The notes below the pieces were generated by a model, which was given only the letters and a program-made list of their open reading frames with translations, was not told the origin of the DNA and did not search any database. From positions 560,501 through 624,500 of the forward strand of contig LR746275.1 in NCBI GenBank assembly GCA_902729315.2: 64,000 nucleotides of DNA, read 5' to 3'. Each line of letters starts with the position of its first letter. The first letter of the stretch is position 1. The translations under genes were made by a program, and so were the position numbers. This document shows, one piece after another, positions 50,923 to 63,216 of this stretch. The DNA comes from Spirodela intermedia. Lineage: Eukaryota > Streptophyta > Magnoliopsida > Alismatales > Araceae.

Positions 50923-53900
50923 CTGTGTGTAGGAACATATACATAATACAATAAAATTAAGCCAAGACTTGTGGACGCTTCACAAGTTTTAAATCTACTC
51001 CATGAACACATGGGAACTCTCACATCACCAAGCTAGCTATCATGTAAGGGGAATTCTCATCCCCATGTCAGAGATTTTTCTGAAGACTAATATCATATCA
51101 ACATCTATTTTCAATCATGGGTATGATTTTCCTGTGTTATTTTGAGTACAGGTTAGTAAACATGCCCGCGCCAAAAGTTAATACTCAAATCGACTTTTCA
51201 CTGATGATCCAAACCAATGTTAGATGTCGTGTATAAGGACGAAATGTCATTCAATCCAAGATAGAGAATAAAAGAAACCGTCATCTATAAGGATGGTGTC
51301 AACATTATTTCACCATAATGAACTCAATGACCTACATGGCCTCAAAATTTGAAGGGTCATGGGTGAAGATGAAAAAAAGATGGCCATCATGGAGAAGAAA
51401 GGAAAGAGAGAGATTGGGAAGAATTTTCAAAAAGTTTCCATGATATCCCCATTCATCACCAACCATGGTAGAACATTCATCCCTCTTCCTCGTCAAGGTA
51501 GTAGAAGAGAATACATGACAGGTCAACCACGGTGGCCGAAAAAATGAACACTCGTTTCCCATCCCCAAAATAATTCTAAACTAGAAAGAAACACTCTCCT
51601 GACCTCAAAGATTAGAGTAACCCCTATTTAGCATGAAAAGTTATGCCCTCACCAACAATGAAGAATCTTTGGGTTCTCCTCTCTCCCCCTCCAACCACCC
51701 CTAGTTACCTTTCTTCCACACGGGAGATTGATTCCAAAAAAATTAATGACAAAATGATATCCCAGAAGATTTTCTGATGGATGCCAGCTACTTCTTCCCA
51801 TCTACAAAGAAAAAAGACTTTTAGGGTTTTTAATGTATTCAAATCGTTGATGTAATAATTAGATAATGTTTACTGATGTGAGGTCTAACAAACAGGTCAA
51901 CCATCAATTTTACTAGCATTGAGTTCTTATAACTAATTCACAATCTGTTGGTCACTACAAATTACTTAGAAAAAAAAAATAAAACACTATTACCCTGATT
52001 TCCGCATATTTGTCCCATTGGAACATTAACAAAATAAAAGCCAACTTCAACTCAATCCATGGAAATGAATTTGGACATGGAGCGGATCAAGCAAATCTTT
52101 ATGGCTTTTTTTAGGAGCTCAGAGTGGGTAAACCTGGGTACTTAGGACAAAATGCACACATTCTGCAATTGGATCCATGTATCAACTGACTTACCAGTAA
52201 CAGACCAAGCATGTATTCACACACAATGAAGAGTAAGAAAGAAAATTAAGTTTCAACTTTTAAATCATGAAATAAGCTAATGATTCTGAGATGCCCAGGA
52301 CTATGACCAAAAAGGCATGCGATCATCAACGTCATATGAGCAAGTTTTCTCGGTTTCCCGCAGATGCAGTCTGCCTTGACATTACAGATCCGCCTTAGCT
52401 CAATACTTCCTTTTTCTGTTCACAACATAACTATAATACCACACAGTAGTAACACGCACATGAGAAATATGTACAGATAGTAACATACCCTTCGAGCTTC
52501 CTCTAATGCAGCTTTTAGATCCTCAAACACGAGCTGAAAACATTGACTATCGTTAAGACTATATATCCTGAAAATAATCTCAGAGATCGTTTTCAAGAAA
52601 AACTAAACAATCTGTAATGCAGATAATACCTTTGATAGCAAATTATTGAACCGTTCCTCAACAGATTTCCTGATTTGCTCATAGCATTTATCCTTGAAAC
52701 CTTTTCCTTGTGTCTTTAGCTTCTCTTGCATGATATTTCTTGGGGAAGCCGTCACCCCTGTACCTTTCCTGCATAGAAAGACAGCACCATATCAAACCTG
52801 AAAAATTAAGACTCAAAAATTGATGATCCAATTCAAAATGGGATGAAGCAAAATACGTGGGTAAAACTTCATTTGACAGAATAAAAAGCATACAAGGAAA
52901 CAAGAAATTGAATAAATATGAAACACTAAATGAACCATCTGCCATGATGAATAGTTTTTTGTGGGAAAAACGTGTAATTAGGAGTTTGTTTCTGTTAGTC
53001 AGTTTCCTAGAAGGGAAGTTTCCAAGTATGCCAGTCCCCTAGTCTTTTGGTTTCCTCGTTGGTCATTTTCCTTAACCTATGTAGTTTCCTTTTTTTGTGG
53101 CCAGGTTAACTATATATAACTAGCGATTGTTCCATGATTTGAGAAAAGAGGAGATTTTTCCTGACTGTTTACCCTTGTATGGTTTTCGTCAGTTTTCAGT
53201 TTCATTTAAATCAACAGAAATAAATGCCCAGTGTGAAGTTTCCTTTGTTATGTGTTCATGAAGTCAAAATAATTAAAAGTGTTGTTATTATAAATGAATA
53301 AAAAGTACAATAAATGTTGAAAATATAAAAATAAAGTTGCTCATTAGAGAGTGATGGAATCTGAGCAAAATTATACAACATATCATGACAATAAGGCTAA
53401 ATTTATATCATGCCTCACCCAAACAATTTACATATCTCCGTTCAATGGTAAAGTCAACATTTTTAATACACTCATTCTAGCAAAAAGCTGTCAACAGGTT
53501 TAGTAGACGTGGTCTATCAGCAGTCATTATCAGTAACATAGCCTATACAAAAAAAAAATATAGATGGATACACGATAAAATATACTCAGGGATATCATAA
53601 TTTGTCCAAAAAGGGTAGCAAACTATCAATAGTTAAAAAAATTCCCTTCCTAAACAAAGAAAATAAGCTAAGTTCAATTTGGATTACATTTAATGGGGAT
53701 CAGATTCGTAAAATTTGTAGACAACGTTTTGCAATATTTGTATAGGCATCAAATTGATTTTTCATTTAACCCCAAACCCCAATAGAGTTAATTGATTAAG
53801 AAAATACCAGCATATTGACAATCTTCACAAAACACTGTAGAATATAGTAGCCATTACTAACTCTATTATATAGGGACGAGAAAAACATGGGCAGGTTGCA

Positions 53901-56900
53901 TCTCTGACTTTTTTTCATGAGATCATAAGTAGCACAAGAGGGATCAAGTTTAAGGAGTTCAAGAGAATATCCTACCTGATTTCAGAAAAAATGCTAAAGA
54001 AACATTGATTTGGATAAAATATTGGGAACACAGTGAGACATGGATGATCTCAAAACTCAGCAATGCAGCTCCCAAACTTGCCATTTTAAGGATGAATGCT
54101 GAGGACAGGATCTTTTCAATGACCATTGGTCATTTTCAGGGTTTTTTTCACAGAAAAAATTGAAATGTGAATGCAATTGTGGAATGAGGAGGAAAGAGAA
54201 GAATAAGGGGAAAAGAAAAGAGGGCCTTTGGAAAGTGGAAACAGCAGCAGCAATAACTGACAGTAGCAGAATCAGCAGTATGGTAGTTGCGACCAGCAGT
54301 GGTAACACAAACGAACAATTAGAATGACATCATAAATGTGGAAGAATAAATATGGAAGAGAAAAGTGGCCTTGGCAAAAGCTGCCACCCATGTTCATATC
54401 CGCTTTTACTTCTGCCTCCAATGAAGACAACCCACAGTTGTCTCCATTCCCTGATACAGCACTCACACACACACCATGGCACTTCGTGAATCTCTGATTT
54501 TCAAACTGGGCAGAGGACATCAAAATGGTGGAAAGAAATGGAGAAAGTTCTATTACTTATGTAAATACTTATGAGAAACTTCTATTTTTGTGCATTAAAC
54601 AGTAGTATTTCACACAGATAATTATTAATGTGCTTTTCACTTTTTAGTCTTCATTTTTCTTATGGTACATATCACATTGATTCCAGTCAATTCAACACTG
54701 TCAGCTGGAGTAGCAAGTAATCCAACCTTGTTTGTCATGATCAAAACATAGCATGACTAACACACCTGAGCCTAATGTTCACCATGAGTCAGGAAGTCAA
54801 AACAAACGATGAAAAAAATGTATATCGACCATTTCTTGCTGTCAACCATTGGAATTAATGGAGTTCATTTTCTAGAAGCGATTTCAAATGCTGCTCCTCC
54901 AAAAATTAGAAACCCTCGTCTTAGAGTGGAAACTGATTAAAAATAGCATCTCCTATGCAGTGCTCAAGAACCCAATCAAATATTTGATAATTTCATGGAT
55001 AACGTTGAGGGAATCACAGTTATGAAAAGGACAAAGCAACATGAGTGATTGTTCATTTGGCTGATAATGGTCTTCTGCGTAGCCACATCTTTTAGATGTG
55101 TCGCATGCATTCAAAGTCATTGCATCTCCCCACATGGACCCCTGCCAAGGCGCATGTGGGTTTTCACCATTCCTAGATTTAAACAAAACAGGAGGGAATA
55201 TCATATTGACATATCAAATGTCAATTAGGAACATGGAAAGCGATTTCAGATGCTCTTAGATTGGCCAGAACCATTTTCAACAATGAAGCCTAAAAATGGG
55301 TTTTCTGTTTCTTTTCCAAAAGCTTAACTAATATGTGACGATGGTTGAAATATTAGTGATATTCCCCATCTTGCACCTTTCTAGTCCGTGTTTTCTGAGA
55401 GATGAATCCTCATGATAACCCAAACTATTCTGCTTGATAACCCAAATCAATCATTTATGCTTCAAAAAATTGACATTAGTTCATGAAAAAAATATTAACC
55501 CCCCTTTTGACTTTCAGCCAAATGCTTTTCAATAGTTTGTTGTGACTGTGCTACCATTATTGATAGATCAGCTTGCCAGTACAGCAACACAAGATTCATC
55601 ATCATCTTCATGACAATCACCCGCATAATATCTGACAGAAGTATTAGAAGCATAATATAGCCTTCTTCAAAAAATCAGGAAAGATTATTTTGGTGCTACT
55701 TTGTAATTACATGAGTGATACAAAATTATATATCCACGGGAAGTTATATGAAATGAAGAAAGTTCAATCAGAAATTACTTATTAGATCTGCGGGGATTAG
55801 CAATTGATGCCATACTGCCACCACCTTCCGCCTCAGCTGCTTCCTCAGCTAGTTGCTGATCAAAAATTTCCTGCATCTCTATTACTCTAGAAGGCATCAA
55901 ACAATTAGAAAACCCACACTGCAAATCCAATATGTTCATCTACAGCAACAAACTCTTCCAGATATTATCATGAAGAATGAAACAAACAGGAAACAATAAC
56001 TGAAATATGGTGTATCGTAGGTCTAGCCATAAACAGTTAACATGCATACGCACATTTTGCATGATTTTCGTCTTAGCCAATCTGGAATGAAAAACTAACC
56101 ATATTGAAGTCACAGAGTCATGTGACTAATCCAATACCAAGGGACAAAAATATGCTGTCCTCACAACTTACAAGAGCTATTTTTTAATAACAGAGGTTCT
56201 TTAAACTCGTGGAGCACCATAGTAAATTTAGGTAATTTATATTCTTTTCTTCTTCTGGTGAAATGTTTTCCGTACTTATTTGCACGTATGACCTTTTGAT
56301 TCTTCATTCCTTATGATCCCTGAGCTTCACCGATTTAAGCTGGAACCAAAATTGGCCACCATCCTAATCCGATACCATTCTGTTTTTTATCTACTGCTAC
56401 CAGCATGTACGTTCTACTACTGTATTTTCTGATAGCTAGTTTGTTTTCTATTCACCCATTCTAGATGCACCCATCCTTCTTTGATGTTAAGGCCTAATTT
56501 AAACTAAAAACATTAAAAACAAGCAAGGCTGAAGCTTGCAAAACTATACCAAAATAACTATGGCTGTTCCAGTTTTGCCAATTCTCGGCTCAAAAAATGG
56601 GCAGATATCCACAATGCAATGTTATGCAAAGTTTTAGCGTTCAAATGTTTTCCTACTACCCTTTTGTCACGAAATACGCTGTAGGAATGGCATAGCACAT
56701 ATTTCAAGCATGGTACACATATCTCATGCACGTACGAGATCTGCATGCAAAAAGAATTCTACATACGTCCTGCATGCCACAAACTGGATAAGCCTGGGAC
56801 AATCTAATTGGGATCAGATTGTTCAAAGAAAATTTGCAAAATGGGAAAAAATGAAAAAACTGATATCATTGGTCTTAAAAGTGTACAGTTAAATTTTTAA

Positions 56901-59900
56901 AATGGATAAAAAATAAAAAAGTTTGGAATCAATTTTATAGAATAACAACCCCAAAATATAATCGTCCCTAATGCTTCCCCCAGTTTTCAAGGACAAAAGT
57001 AGGGAAAGGTGGCAATAGGTAGTAGCAGGTGGTGGTGGAAGGTGGCAGCTCATGGTGGTAAGAGGGAGAGGAAATTAGTAGCCGGTGGCAAAGGTCAGCT
57101 TTATTTCCTACATACTCTATTATTTCAACTTACAACAACAGATGTTGCATGCAGTCTACCTTACTTTTCCTCCGTTGCTATCAAAATGGCCCAATCAGAC
57201 GACTCCACCAACAAAAGTGAGATCAGCCAATTCTACCTGGTCCTTTTTTTGCTAGTATTTTCAATTTCAAGTGAGCATCCGATCAAATGTCAGTTTTATC
57301 TCCTACCTTGTAATTTCAGCTGAAAACAACCGATGTGGCATGCAGTTACAGCCTACTTTTCCTCCTTTGCAGTCTAAATGGCCCAATCAGACGATTCCAA
57401 CAAAAAAAGTGAGATTAGCCAATTCAAGCTGGCTCTTGTTTCGTTGGTATTTTCAATTTCAACTGAGCATCTGATTTCAACCCATGAAATCAGATCAAAT
57501 ATGCCCAATTTCAACGTAATTGACCAGTTCAAATCAAAATCATCTGACTCTGCCTTCAATGTTCACAACGCACAACAGGATGTCTTTTCTCTACATTTAT
57601 CGGATTTTCTATCTCTTTCCCTCTCCCATGTGTTTGCCATGGAGCCAGGTTAACTTTTCCACCATGACCTTCTCACTGGACTGGGTCACATTTGGGGGAG
57701 GTTTCAACAATCCTAGGTCCTTTTTGGCTACACAGATGCCATATTATATAGCAACAGCATCTCTGTTTCGGCAACTCTATGAGCATTCTTTGAGGGAACT
57801 TTGGAGGCTTGTGTTTTTAACAATCATTTGCATAGGAGATTCAGAGATTCTTGGCTGCTCTGCGGATTGGATAGTTTTCAAACTTGTCTTTTGGATTGGA
57901 TGCTCAGCATACCCAAAGGTCCTTTGATGCTTTCCATAATATAACTATCTACCTTGTAGGACTCCTTCCTCATGTGCTTGATTGAGTGATCCTCTATTAT
58001 TCTCCTTCAGTTGATTATCAGAGGCAGAAACTGGAGAGAAAAACATATCAATTATAATTCTTACATTAAATATTTGAGAAGCGACCTTAGCTTCACAAGT
58101 GTAGGTGCAGGGATGACGTTCTAAACTTTATATTACAACCCTGCAAACTTAAAGATGATGCTTTGCACTGTCTTCATTTTCAATCTTGACTATTAGCACG
58201 ATGAAGTTGAGAAATATCAATCATGCTTCATCTTGTCTTCATCAAAAAGGCTCTGAACATTTATTTTCATTCTTGCAAACTGAAGGATGATACCTTCCAT
58301 TGTTTTAGTCCAGATTTTGTAGGATGCTAAAGCTGAGAAATATGTCTCCAAAGGCTCTGATATTCTAAATAATAAGCGATCGCCAATCAATCTTGCCCAT
58401 AATAGGCTTCCTTCGTCATGAGTGAATAGCGAATTCGAGCTCATTACTGCTTTGATTTTCCAGATGGTTATGGGTTCCAGATGGTAGTTGAAAAAGTGGA
58501 CGTCCAGGTGATCATTTCTTCTTTTCGATATTTAGATCGACTTTTACTAATACTCCCATGATTACTTAGAGATCTGCATCTATTGACTGCTAATCATTCC
58601 TTGCCTTTTCAAAGTAGCCAGAATGGATAATAAGTTTCTACCACACATTGTACTTCAGTAAAGACCAGATGAAGTCAATTACAAAAAATTATAGCCCTCC
58701 AGTCCTATATTTCACAGAGCGACCGATAATTAACTGAAAATTGAAAGAAATTTAGAGATGAGATTGAAGTACAAAAGAATTTTTTTAAAAGAAACAAGAA
58801 AGTTTGGAAACTTTTTAAAAGCATAGCATACCTTAAAGCCCGGACAAGAGTCTGTGGGCTACAGAAGAAACAAGAAAGAAAAAAATCAGGTCACACACAG
58901 GAGAAGCCATAAATTTATTCCAAAATTTAAAACCCACAATTTTTTAAAAAGGAATGAATACATAAATTAGCAACATGTAGTATAGAACAATAAATAATAG
59001 CACAAAGTCAAGTGCAATGGCAGTAGACTGTACACTTTCTTTTGTCTTATAAAATCAGAGCAAACAATGACAGTTAGGTCTATACGTAAGAACAATCCCA
59101 CATTAAATAGCTAATAATACAATTGTATTCCATGAACAATAATGGAAACATGTATGAATGATACCTAAATGCAAGGAACATTAGAAATAGCAATAGTACC
59201 TTTCCTTAGCCAGCTTGAAGAAGTTTGCAATGTGCCCCCATAATGTTCTTTCAAATGTCTCCCATGTTTGGTCGACATCTTCAAAATACTCTCTACATAC
59301 AGAAATAAAGGAATCATTAAAAACAAAAACAGTAAACCAGGGCTCTCCAGTGACTCATACAGATACAATGAATTTATGGTACCATCTTCAGAAAAAATCA
59401 TATGGACAAAGAACCTCACCCATCACCTCTTTGTCATAGAAAGACAAATGGGATTTATAAACTATCATCTGGCAGATTGAAAAGAAAAGAAAAAACATGC
59501 AGTCCTCTCATTCACATTCAAAAAGTTTAGCTATCTGAACGTTTGAAAATCAAACATAACAATAGATAAATGTGCACCAATATAACAATGATACATTCGT
59601 TCTATCAAATTTCCAAAACAAATCCATCCACCTAGCCTGGAATTCTTCCTAGGAAAGCGAACACAATAGAGCCAAGGTGCATTGCCACTCATGGACTAAT
59701 ATACACCAGCCAGGATCACACGGAAGTTCTGCCAAATAAACAATTTGGTCTCTGCCAATGTTTAACAAGATGGTACGAGAATCCCTCAGTCAATATATCA
59801 CAGCCAACAAAGTAGTTGCAGAAATTTTCATTTATGAACTATTGCGTCATTTCAGAAGACATTATTTTAATCGGAAGTAGACACCCAATTCACTGATCAT

Positions 59901-62900
59901 AAGATGACATGTCCAATGAGTCTACCTATCTTTTACACAGAGGCACTTAAACGAACAGAATAATATTTAACGTGTGAGCGTATCAAGGACACTAGATTCG
60001 CATAAATATTTCTAGAACATAGAATAAGTTTGACACAAGGGATAGACTAAACCATACATAGAACTTAACCTAAAACCTGAAAATAACCTGTTTGCCAAGA
60101 ATATTCTCTTCAAAACAATGTTTCATGAACTCGAGTCCAAAGTCAGACTACTTTTTTGCATGAACTATAGTTCCCATTTTCAGTGGACAACTTTGCTTTA
60201 CAATGAGCCATGTGTACCCCACTTGCAAGGGAAAGAAAGAAGCAGAACAAGAACTGATACCTCAAGACAGGTGAAAAGAAAAGTAGATCTTATATTATTA
60301 CTAAGCTGGTAACATTTCATAATTTAAAAGCCGATTTCCCATAGGAATTGCATTTTGAGGTGTATGATTGAAAATCCATCTCTGGCATTAGAATATTCTT
60401 CTCTGAATGGGATCGTTCAGGATTGGGTCCTCCAAGATGATCCACCTCGGTATCAGTCCCTTGAGAAAGAGAGAGAAATGCAATTATCCACATACAATAG
60501 AGAAGCTCGTATTTTCTCATCCTTGAAGACTGAATGGTATCTGCTAAAGACTCATACAAAAATTGTATTTTTGTATGGTTTCTCAAGACCAATAGCCGGA
60601 AGGTACTGGAACTCATGAAAGAAAGGAGGAAAGAAACAAAAAATATCCATATTCACTTGGGGTAGATAATAGGTTAGATGGTTAAATCGTGAACTAGTCT
60701 ATAAGGGTAATTGAAGTCAGCAAATGGGAAGAGAAAAAGGAAGAAAGAAGCCACTAGATCGCAAGAAACCACTGCCCACATCTATCACTGCCACTAGTCA
60801 CTCGCTCAACTGTCTATCACTCCATATGCAGCAATCAGCCTCAGCAGATGATAACAGCAGCCACATGAAAGAATTTCATTTTTACTTATTCTCTGCTTTT
60901 GAAATTCATCGACAAGTCTCCTCACATTTTAAATGGTCATTTCCTCTGCACCCCAAAATGAATAGAACCTAAACAGTCAATACCAGCACTTTTTAACTCG
61001 ACTTATACTTGTACCTATTATTTTGCTTTTATCTTTAATCAAATAATAAACCATAGTTAGCACTACTCAAGGATTATTCAAATAAACCATAGTCAATACC
61101 AGATTTTGCCTTCTTTTAAAATTTTCCTCTTTCCCTTTCTTTGATTCCAGCGAACACTGGATCAATGTATACACTTTTTTCAATTAACTTCACTTATAAA
61201 AATATCTGTCAATCTTCACACCAACGTCTAGACACCTCAACAGCCCCCATGTAGTGACCTAAAATCTTCTGCAGAGGACTTCCTTCTACACTCATTTGCC
61301 TGTGCTCTGGCCCTTCAACGTCAAAATGATGAAGCTTCAATAGAACTATCATCATGAATTCTATGAAAAAGGAAAAACTAAGTTCTTCAACAATCATTAA
61401 TGTCTAGAATAAAAAACTAAACTTTTAAGCCCCAAGAAGTATGAGAAAAAGCTATTCACTCAAATAGAGTAAATTAAAGATGCAGTTATGATACTAAAAA
61501 CATTTTACTATAGACTAAATTACCACGGGGTCCAAGACAACAATATTTTCAGGATCCGAACATTAGATTATATGAGCACTAGATTATTGCATTTTGTCTC
61601 TCGTTCATACAAAAATTGCAAATTAAATTGTCTCTGATCCATTCCATTTAAAATAACCTAGGAAGTTCCAAGAATCATGTTTTCAGGTAGTACTACAATG
61701 AGTATTAAACTAGACAATCTATTAAACCAACTCAATTTAAACAATGTCAATCAACAAAAAGCACAAGACCAAGATGATACCGCCCAAAAAAAAATAGTGA
61801 GTTAGAAATGCAATCCAGCAGTTTGAGAGGATACATCATCAAAGTTAGAATACACTCCAATAAAAACCAACAAAATCAACATCCGCCAACTGAAATGCAG
61901 AGGAAAATACATTCTTACCTTAACCTGCCAACCTCTTCTTTGTGTGATCCCGCAGCAGCTAATGCAAAACGCCTCTTTCCATCAAGAGCAGTTAACCTCT
62001 ATCTCCAACACAAATAGAATACAAAAAAAAGAAAACACATAACTAAAAAAAGCTTCCTCCAGATCAAGTACACAGTATCATCTACTGCCTGTAGACTTGG
62101 TAAACTGTATCATGAACATCGTTTATACTACAAGTGTTACCTCAAATGTATTAATCAATTCTTTGTCATCACTTAATGATTCACGGGCTGCAGCAGCTTC
62201 TACAGAAATAGACATCATTCCTCCGACATCCTATGTTAGAAACAAATTAGGAAGACAAGAAATTTAATGGAAAAGAAGTAGAGAAAAAATAAAAGAAATT
62301 ATACCCAACTATATAACTCTTCACTGCGACAGAGTACACAAGATATTGGGATATGACAAAAATGACAGCGTTCTAACTCAATTTAATTGGGATAGTGTTT
62401 ACAAAACATTCAGAGAGCAAACAGCATTCTACAATCACATCAGTCTGATCTTTCTAGGCAAACCTTTATAGTCGTGTTTAAATTGTTCCTTGCATTGCTA
62501 AGGAGCTTTATTTTGTCATGATTTTCAATCAGATTTTGGCACTCTTGGCACAACCTGGTTCACCAAAGCAACACAATTAATATCAAATGCAGAAAAAATT
62601 ATATTTTCAGAAGGACATTATTTATCACTTTAAAAAAATTAGATATGCCCACATAAAAAAAAGATAATACAAAAAATGTTAGATTCATACTTTTCAATGG
62701 AAACGAAATTCCCCCGGAGCTCATTTATTGTTTTTTGTGATAAACCAAGTGACTCTATGCCAGCTTGTGCCAGCTCAACCTGTAAAAACGCAACAGTTTA
62801 TGAAAAAAATCTGTGCTCAGCAATGAGATTTGTCAACAACATTTAAATGCCACCCTAAATGTTTATTTGTCCTTTGTTCTGCCCTGTTATGCCACTACCC

Positions 62901-63216
62901 TTTTTCGGGTCATCCACTTGCCCATATACTTTTTGGATTAACCATAATAAGAAATTCCCACTGCTAAAGTTCTTCCTACATTCTCAGACCATTAGTGTAG
63001 AACAAGATCCTTAATGTAACACTGGATCACTAAAAAACAGAAGATGTAGCCTCAAGTATTGGATGATACACATTTTTAGTGATTAACCTTTTTCATGCTT
63101 ACAAGAAACTTTGCCCAGAAAATCAAGGTTAAAGCACATAGCACAATAATGTTGTCACCAAACAAAGATAAGTTCACCTGTTCTGCAACCATTGTGCTGA
63201 GTTGTGCATCATTTGC
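39170..63216 (-). CDS. SEC6: Exocyst complex component SEC6; 24 exons in window, first exon(s) beyond right edge
   Basis: Exons in transcript order: 63216-63178, 62779-62691, 62554-62464, 62230-62141, 61998-61919, 59292-59200, 58858-58832, 55886-55779, 52768-52630, 52533-52489, 49525-49470, 47716-47608, 47344-47204, 47098-46919, 46694-46611, 46515-46429, 45421-45377, 44283-44205, 41934-41865, 40722-40635, 40533-40444, 39778-39662, 39545-39483, 39307-39170 (TAA at 39172-39170). All introns are GT-AG and the phases join without a break: 2148 bases, 715 residues. Landmarks are [112 protein letters not shown] and, at the end, NPPKAGFVF...SLWRKLAQS. These follow plant SEC6 throughout. Only about 40 N-terminal residues are missing. 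SEC6 is a rod-shaped subunit of the exocyst, which tethers secretory vesicles to the plasma membrane in tip growth, the cell plate and polar secretion. The gene spans more than 24 kb because of large repeat-bearing introns; no stop or frameshift is seen. Confidence 0.97.
39308..39482 (-). other. Last SEC6 intron, containing a (TC)n/(GA)n inverted repeat
   Basis: Within this 175-bp intron a TC run (39369-39387) is followed after about 16 bp by a GA run (39403-39421). The two runs are complementary, so the pre-mRNA could form a long hairpin close to both splice sites. Confidence 0.8.
41935..44204 (-). other. Large SEC6 intron (2.3 kb)
   Basis: It lies between the exons ending LAKLYQK and beginning [11 protein letters not shown]. 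It contains a short hairpin at 42279-42317 and a 116-codon minus-strand frame at 42981-43331 with a hydrophobic stretch; no family was recognised. Otherwise it is AT-rich. Confidence 0.75.
42279..42317. repeat. Short hairpin
   Basis: AGGTTGGTCTG (42279-42289) pairs with CAGACCGACCT (42307-42317), allowing one G-T pair, with a 17-base loop. It is flanked by the repeated word ATAGGCCAG. Confidence 0.6.
47717..49469 (-). other. SEC6 intron (1.75 kb) with an inverted-repeat cluster
   Basis: It lies between the exons for PCFPP(R) and (R)YEIFQLMV. It contains the cluster of short inverted repeats at 48232-48413 and a TTTAAATAGGCTGAGG-type segment resembling decayed LTR sequence. No coding is seen. 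Confidence 0.7.
48232..48413. repeat. Cluster of four short inverted repeats with a shared loop word
   Basis: Palindromic units of the form ...CTTG-AATCNN-CAAG... occur in series. At 48282-48303 the stem GGGCCTTG/CAAGGCCC is perfect, at 48316-48333 TCCTTG/CAAGGA, and at 48394-48413 TTGCTTG/CAAGCAA. An imperfect one is at 48232-48249. The loops all begin AAT. Confidence 0.75.
49526..52488 (-). other. Large SEC6 intron (3 kb) with a (GA)28 tract
   Basis: It lies between LEEARR and IGDELGD. The only clear feature is the dinucleotide tract at 50865-50920. The remainder is AT-rich; several short frames match nothing. Confidence 0.7.
50865..50920. repeat. (GA)28 microsatellite
   Basis: A 56-bp uninterrupted run inside a SEC6 intron (CT on the transcribed sense strand). 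Confidence 0.96.
52769..55778 (-). other. Large SEC6 intron (3 kb) with an LTR-like sequence
   Basis: It lies between ANPRRSN(K) and (K)KGTGV. It holds the LTR-like sequence near 52.97-53.26 kb. The rest is AT-rich with no coding recognised. Confidence 0.7.
52973..53261 (+). repeat. Candidate solo LTR (Ty1/copia-like)
   Basis: The sequence starts TGTAATTAGGAGTTTGTTTC and contains repeated TTTCC-type words, TTTTTGTGGCCAGG, a TATA-like CTATATATAAC and a later AATAAAT, then TGTTCA near 53261. This is the usual order of a plant LTR: promoter, then poly-A signal. A shorter relative lies at 949-1090 in the SOQ1 intron. No internal coding sequence and no clear target-site duplication were found. 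Confidence 0.4.
55887..58831 (-). other. Large SEC6 intron (2.9 kb) with a 192-bp tandem duplication
   Basis: It lies between PQTLVRALR and [11 protein letters not shown]. Besides the duplication at 57.10-57.48 kb, described separately, it has GGT/GGC-rich sequence near 57.0 kb and AT-rich DNA. Confidence 0.7.
57100..57483 (+). repeat. 192-bp tandem duplication with two related open frames
   Basis: Copies at about 57100-57291 and 57292-57483 share AACAAC(A/C)GATGT(T/G)GCATGCAGT, AATGGCCCAATCAGACGA and GTATTTTCAATTTCAA. Aligned words sit 192 bp apart, a multiple of three. On the plus strand, antisense to SEC6, each copy can be read as MAQSDDS..KSEISQF...VFSIS. The peptide matches no family I know. 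Confidence 0.75.
58832..58858 (-). other. SEC6: 27-nt micro-exon of SEC6
   Basis: This encodes PQTLVRALR with split codons at both ends (phase 2 in, phase 2 out). The acceptor is TTCTGTAG and the donor AAG|GTATGC. Without it the frame would still hold (27 is a multiple of three) but nine conserved residues would be lost. Confidence 0.9.
59293..61918 (-). other. Large SEC6 intron (2.6 kb)
   Basis: It lies between KEEVGRL(R) and (R)EYFEDVD. It contains a perfect 11-bp inverted repeat with a 3-base loop at 60553-60577 (CATACAAAAAT/ATTTTTGTATG). A 99-codon minus-strand frame at 60317-60616 has no recognised relative. Otherwise it is AT-rich. Confidence 0.7.
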
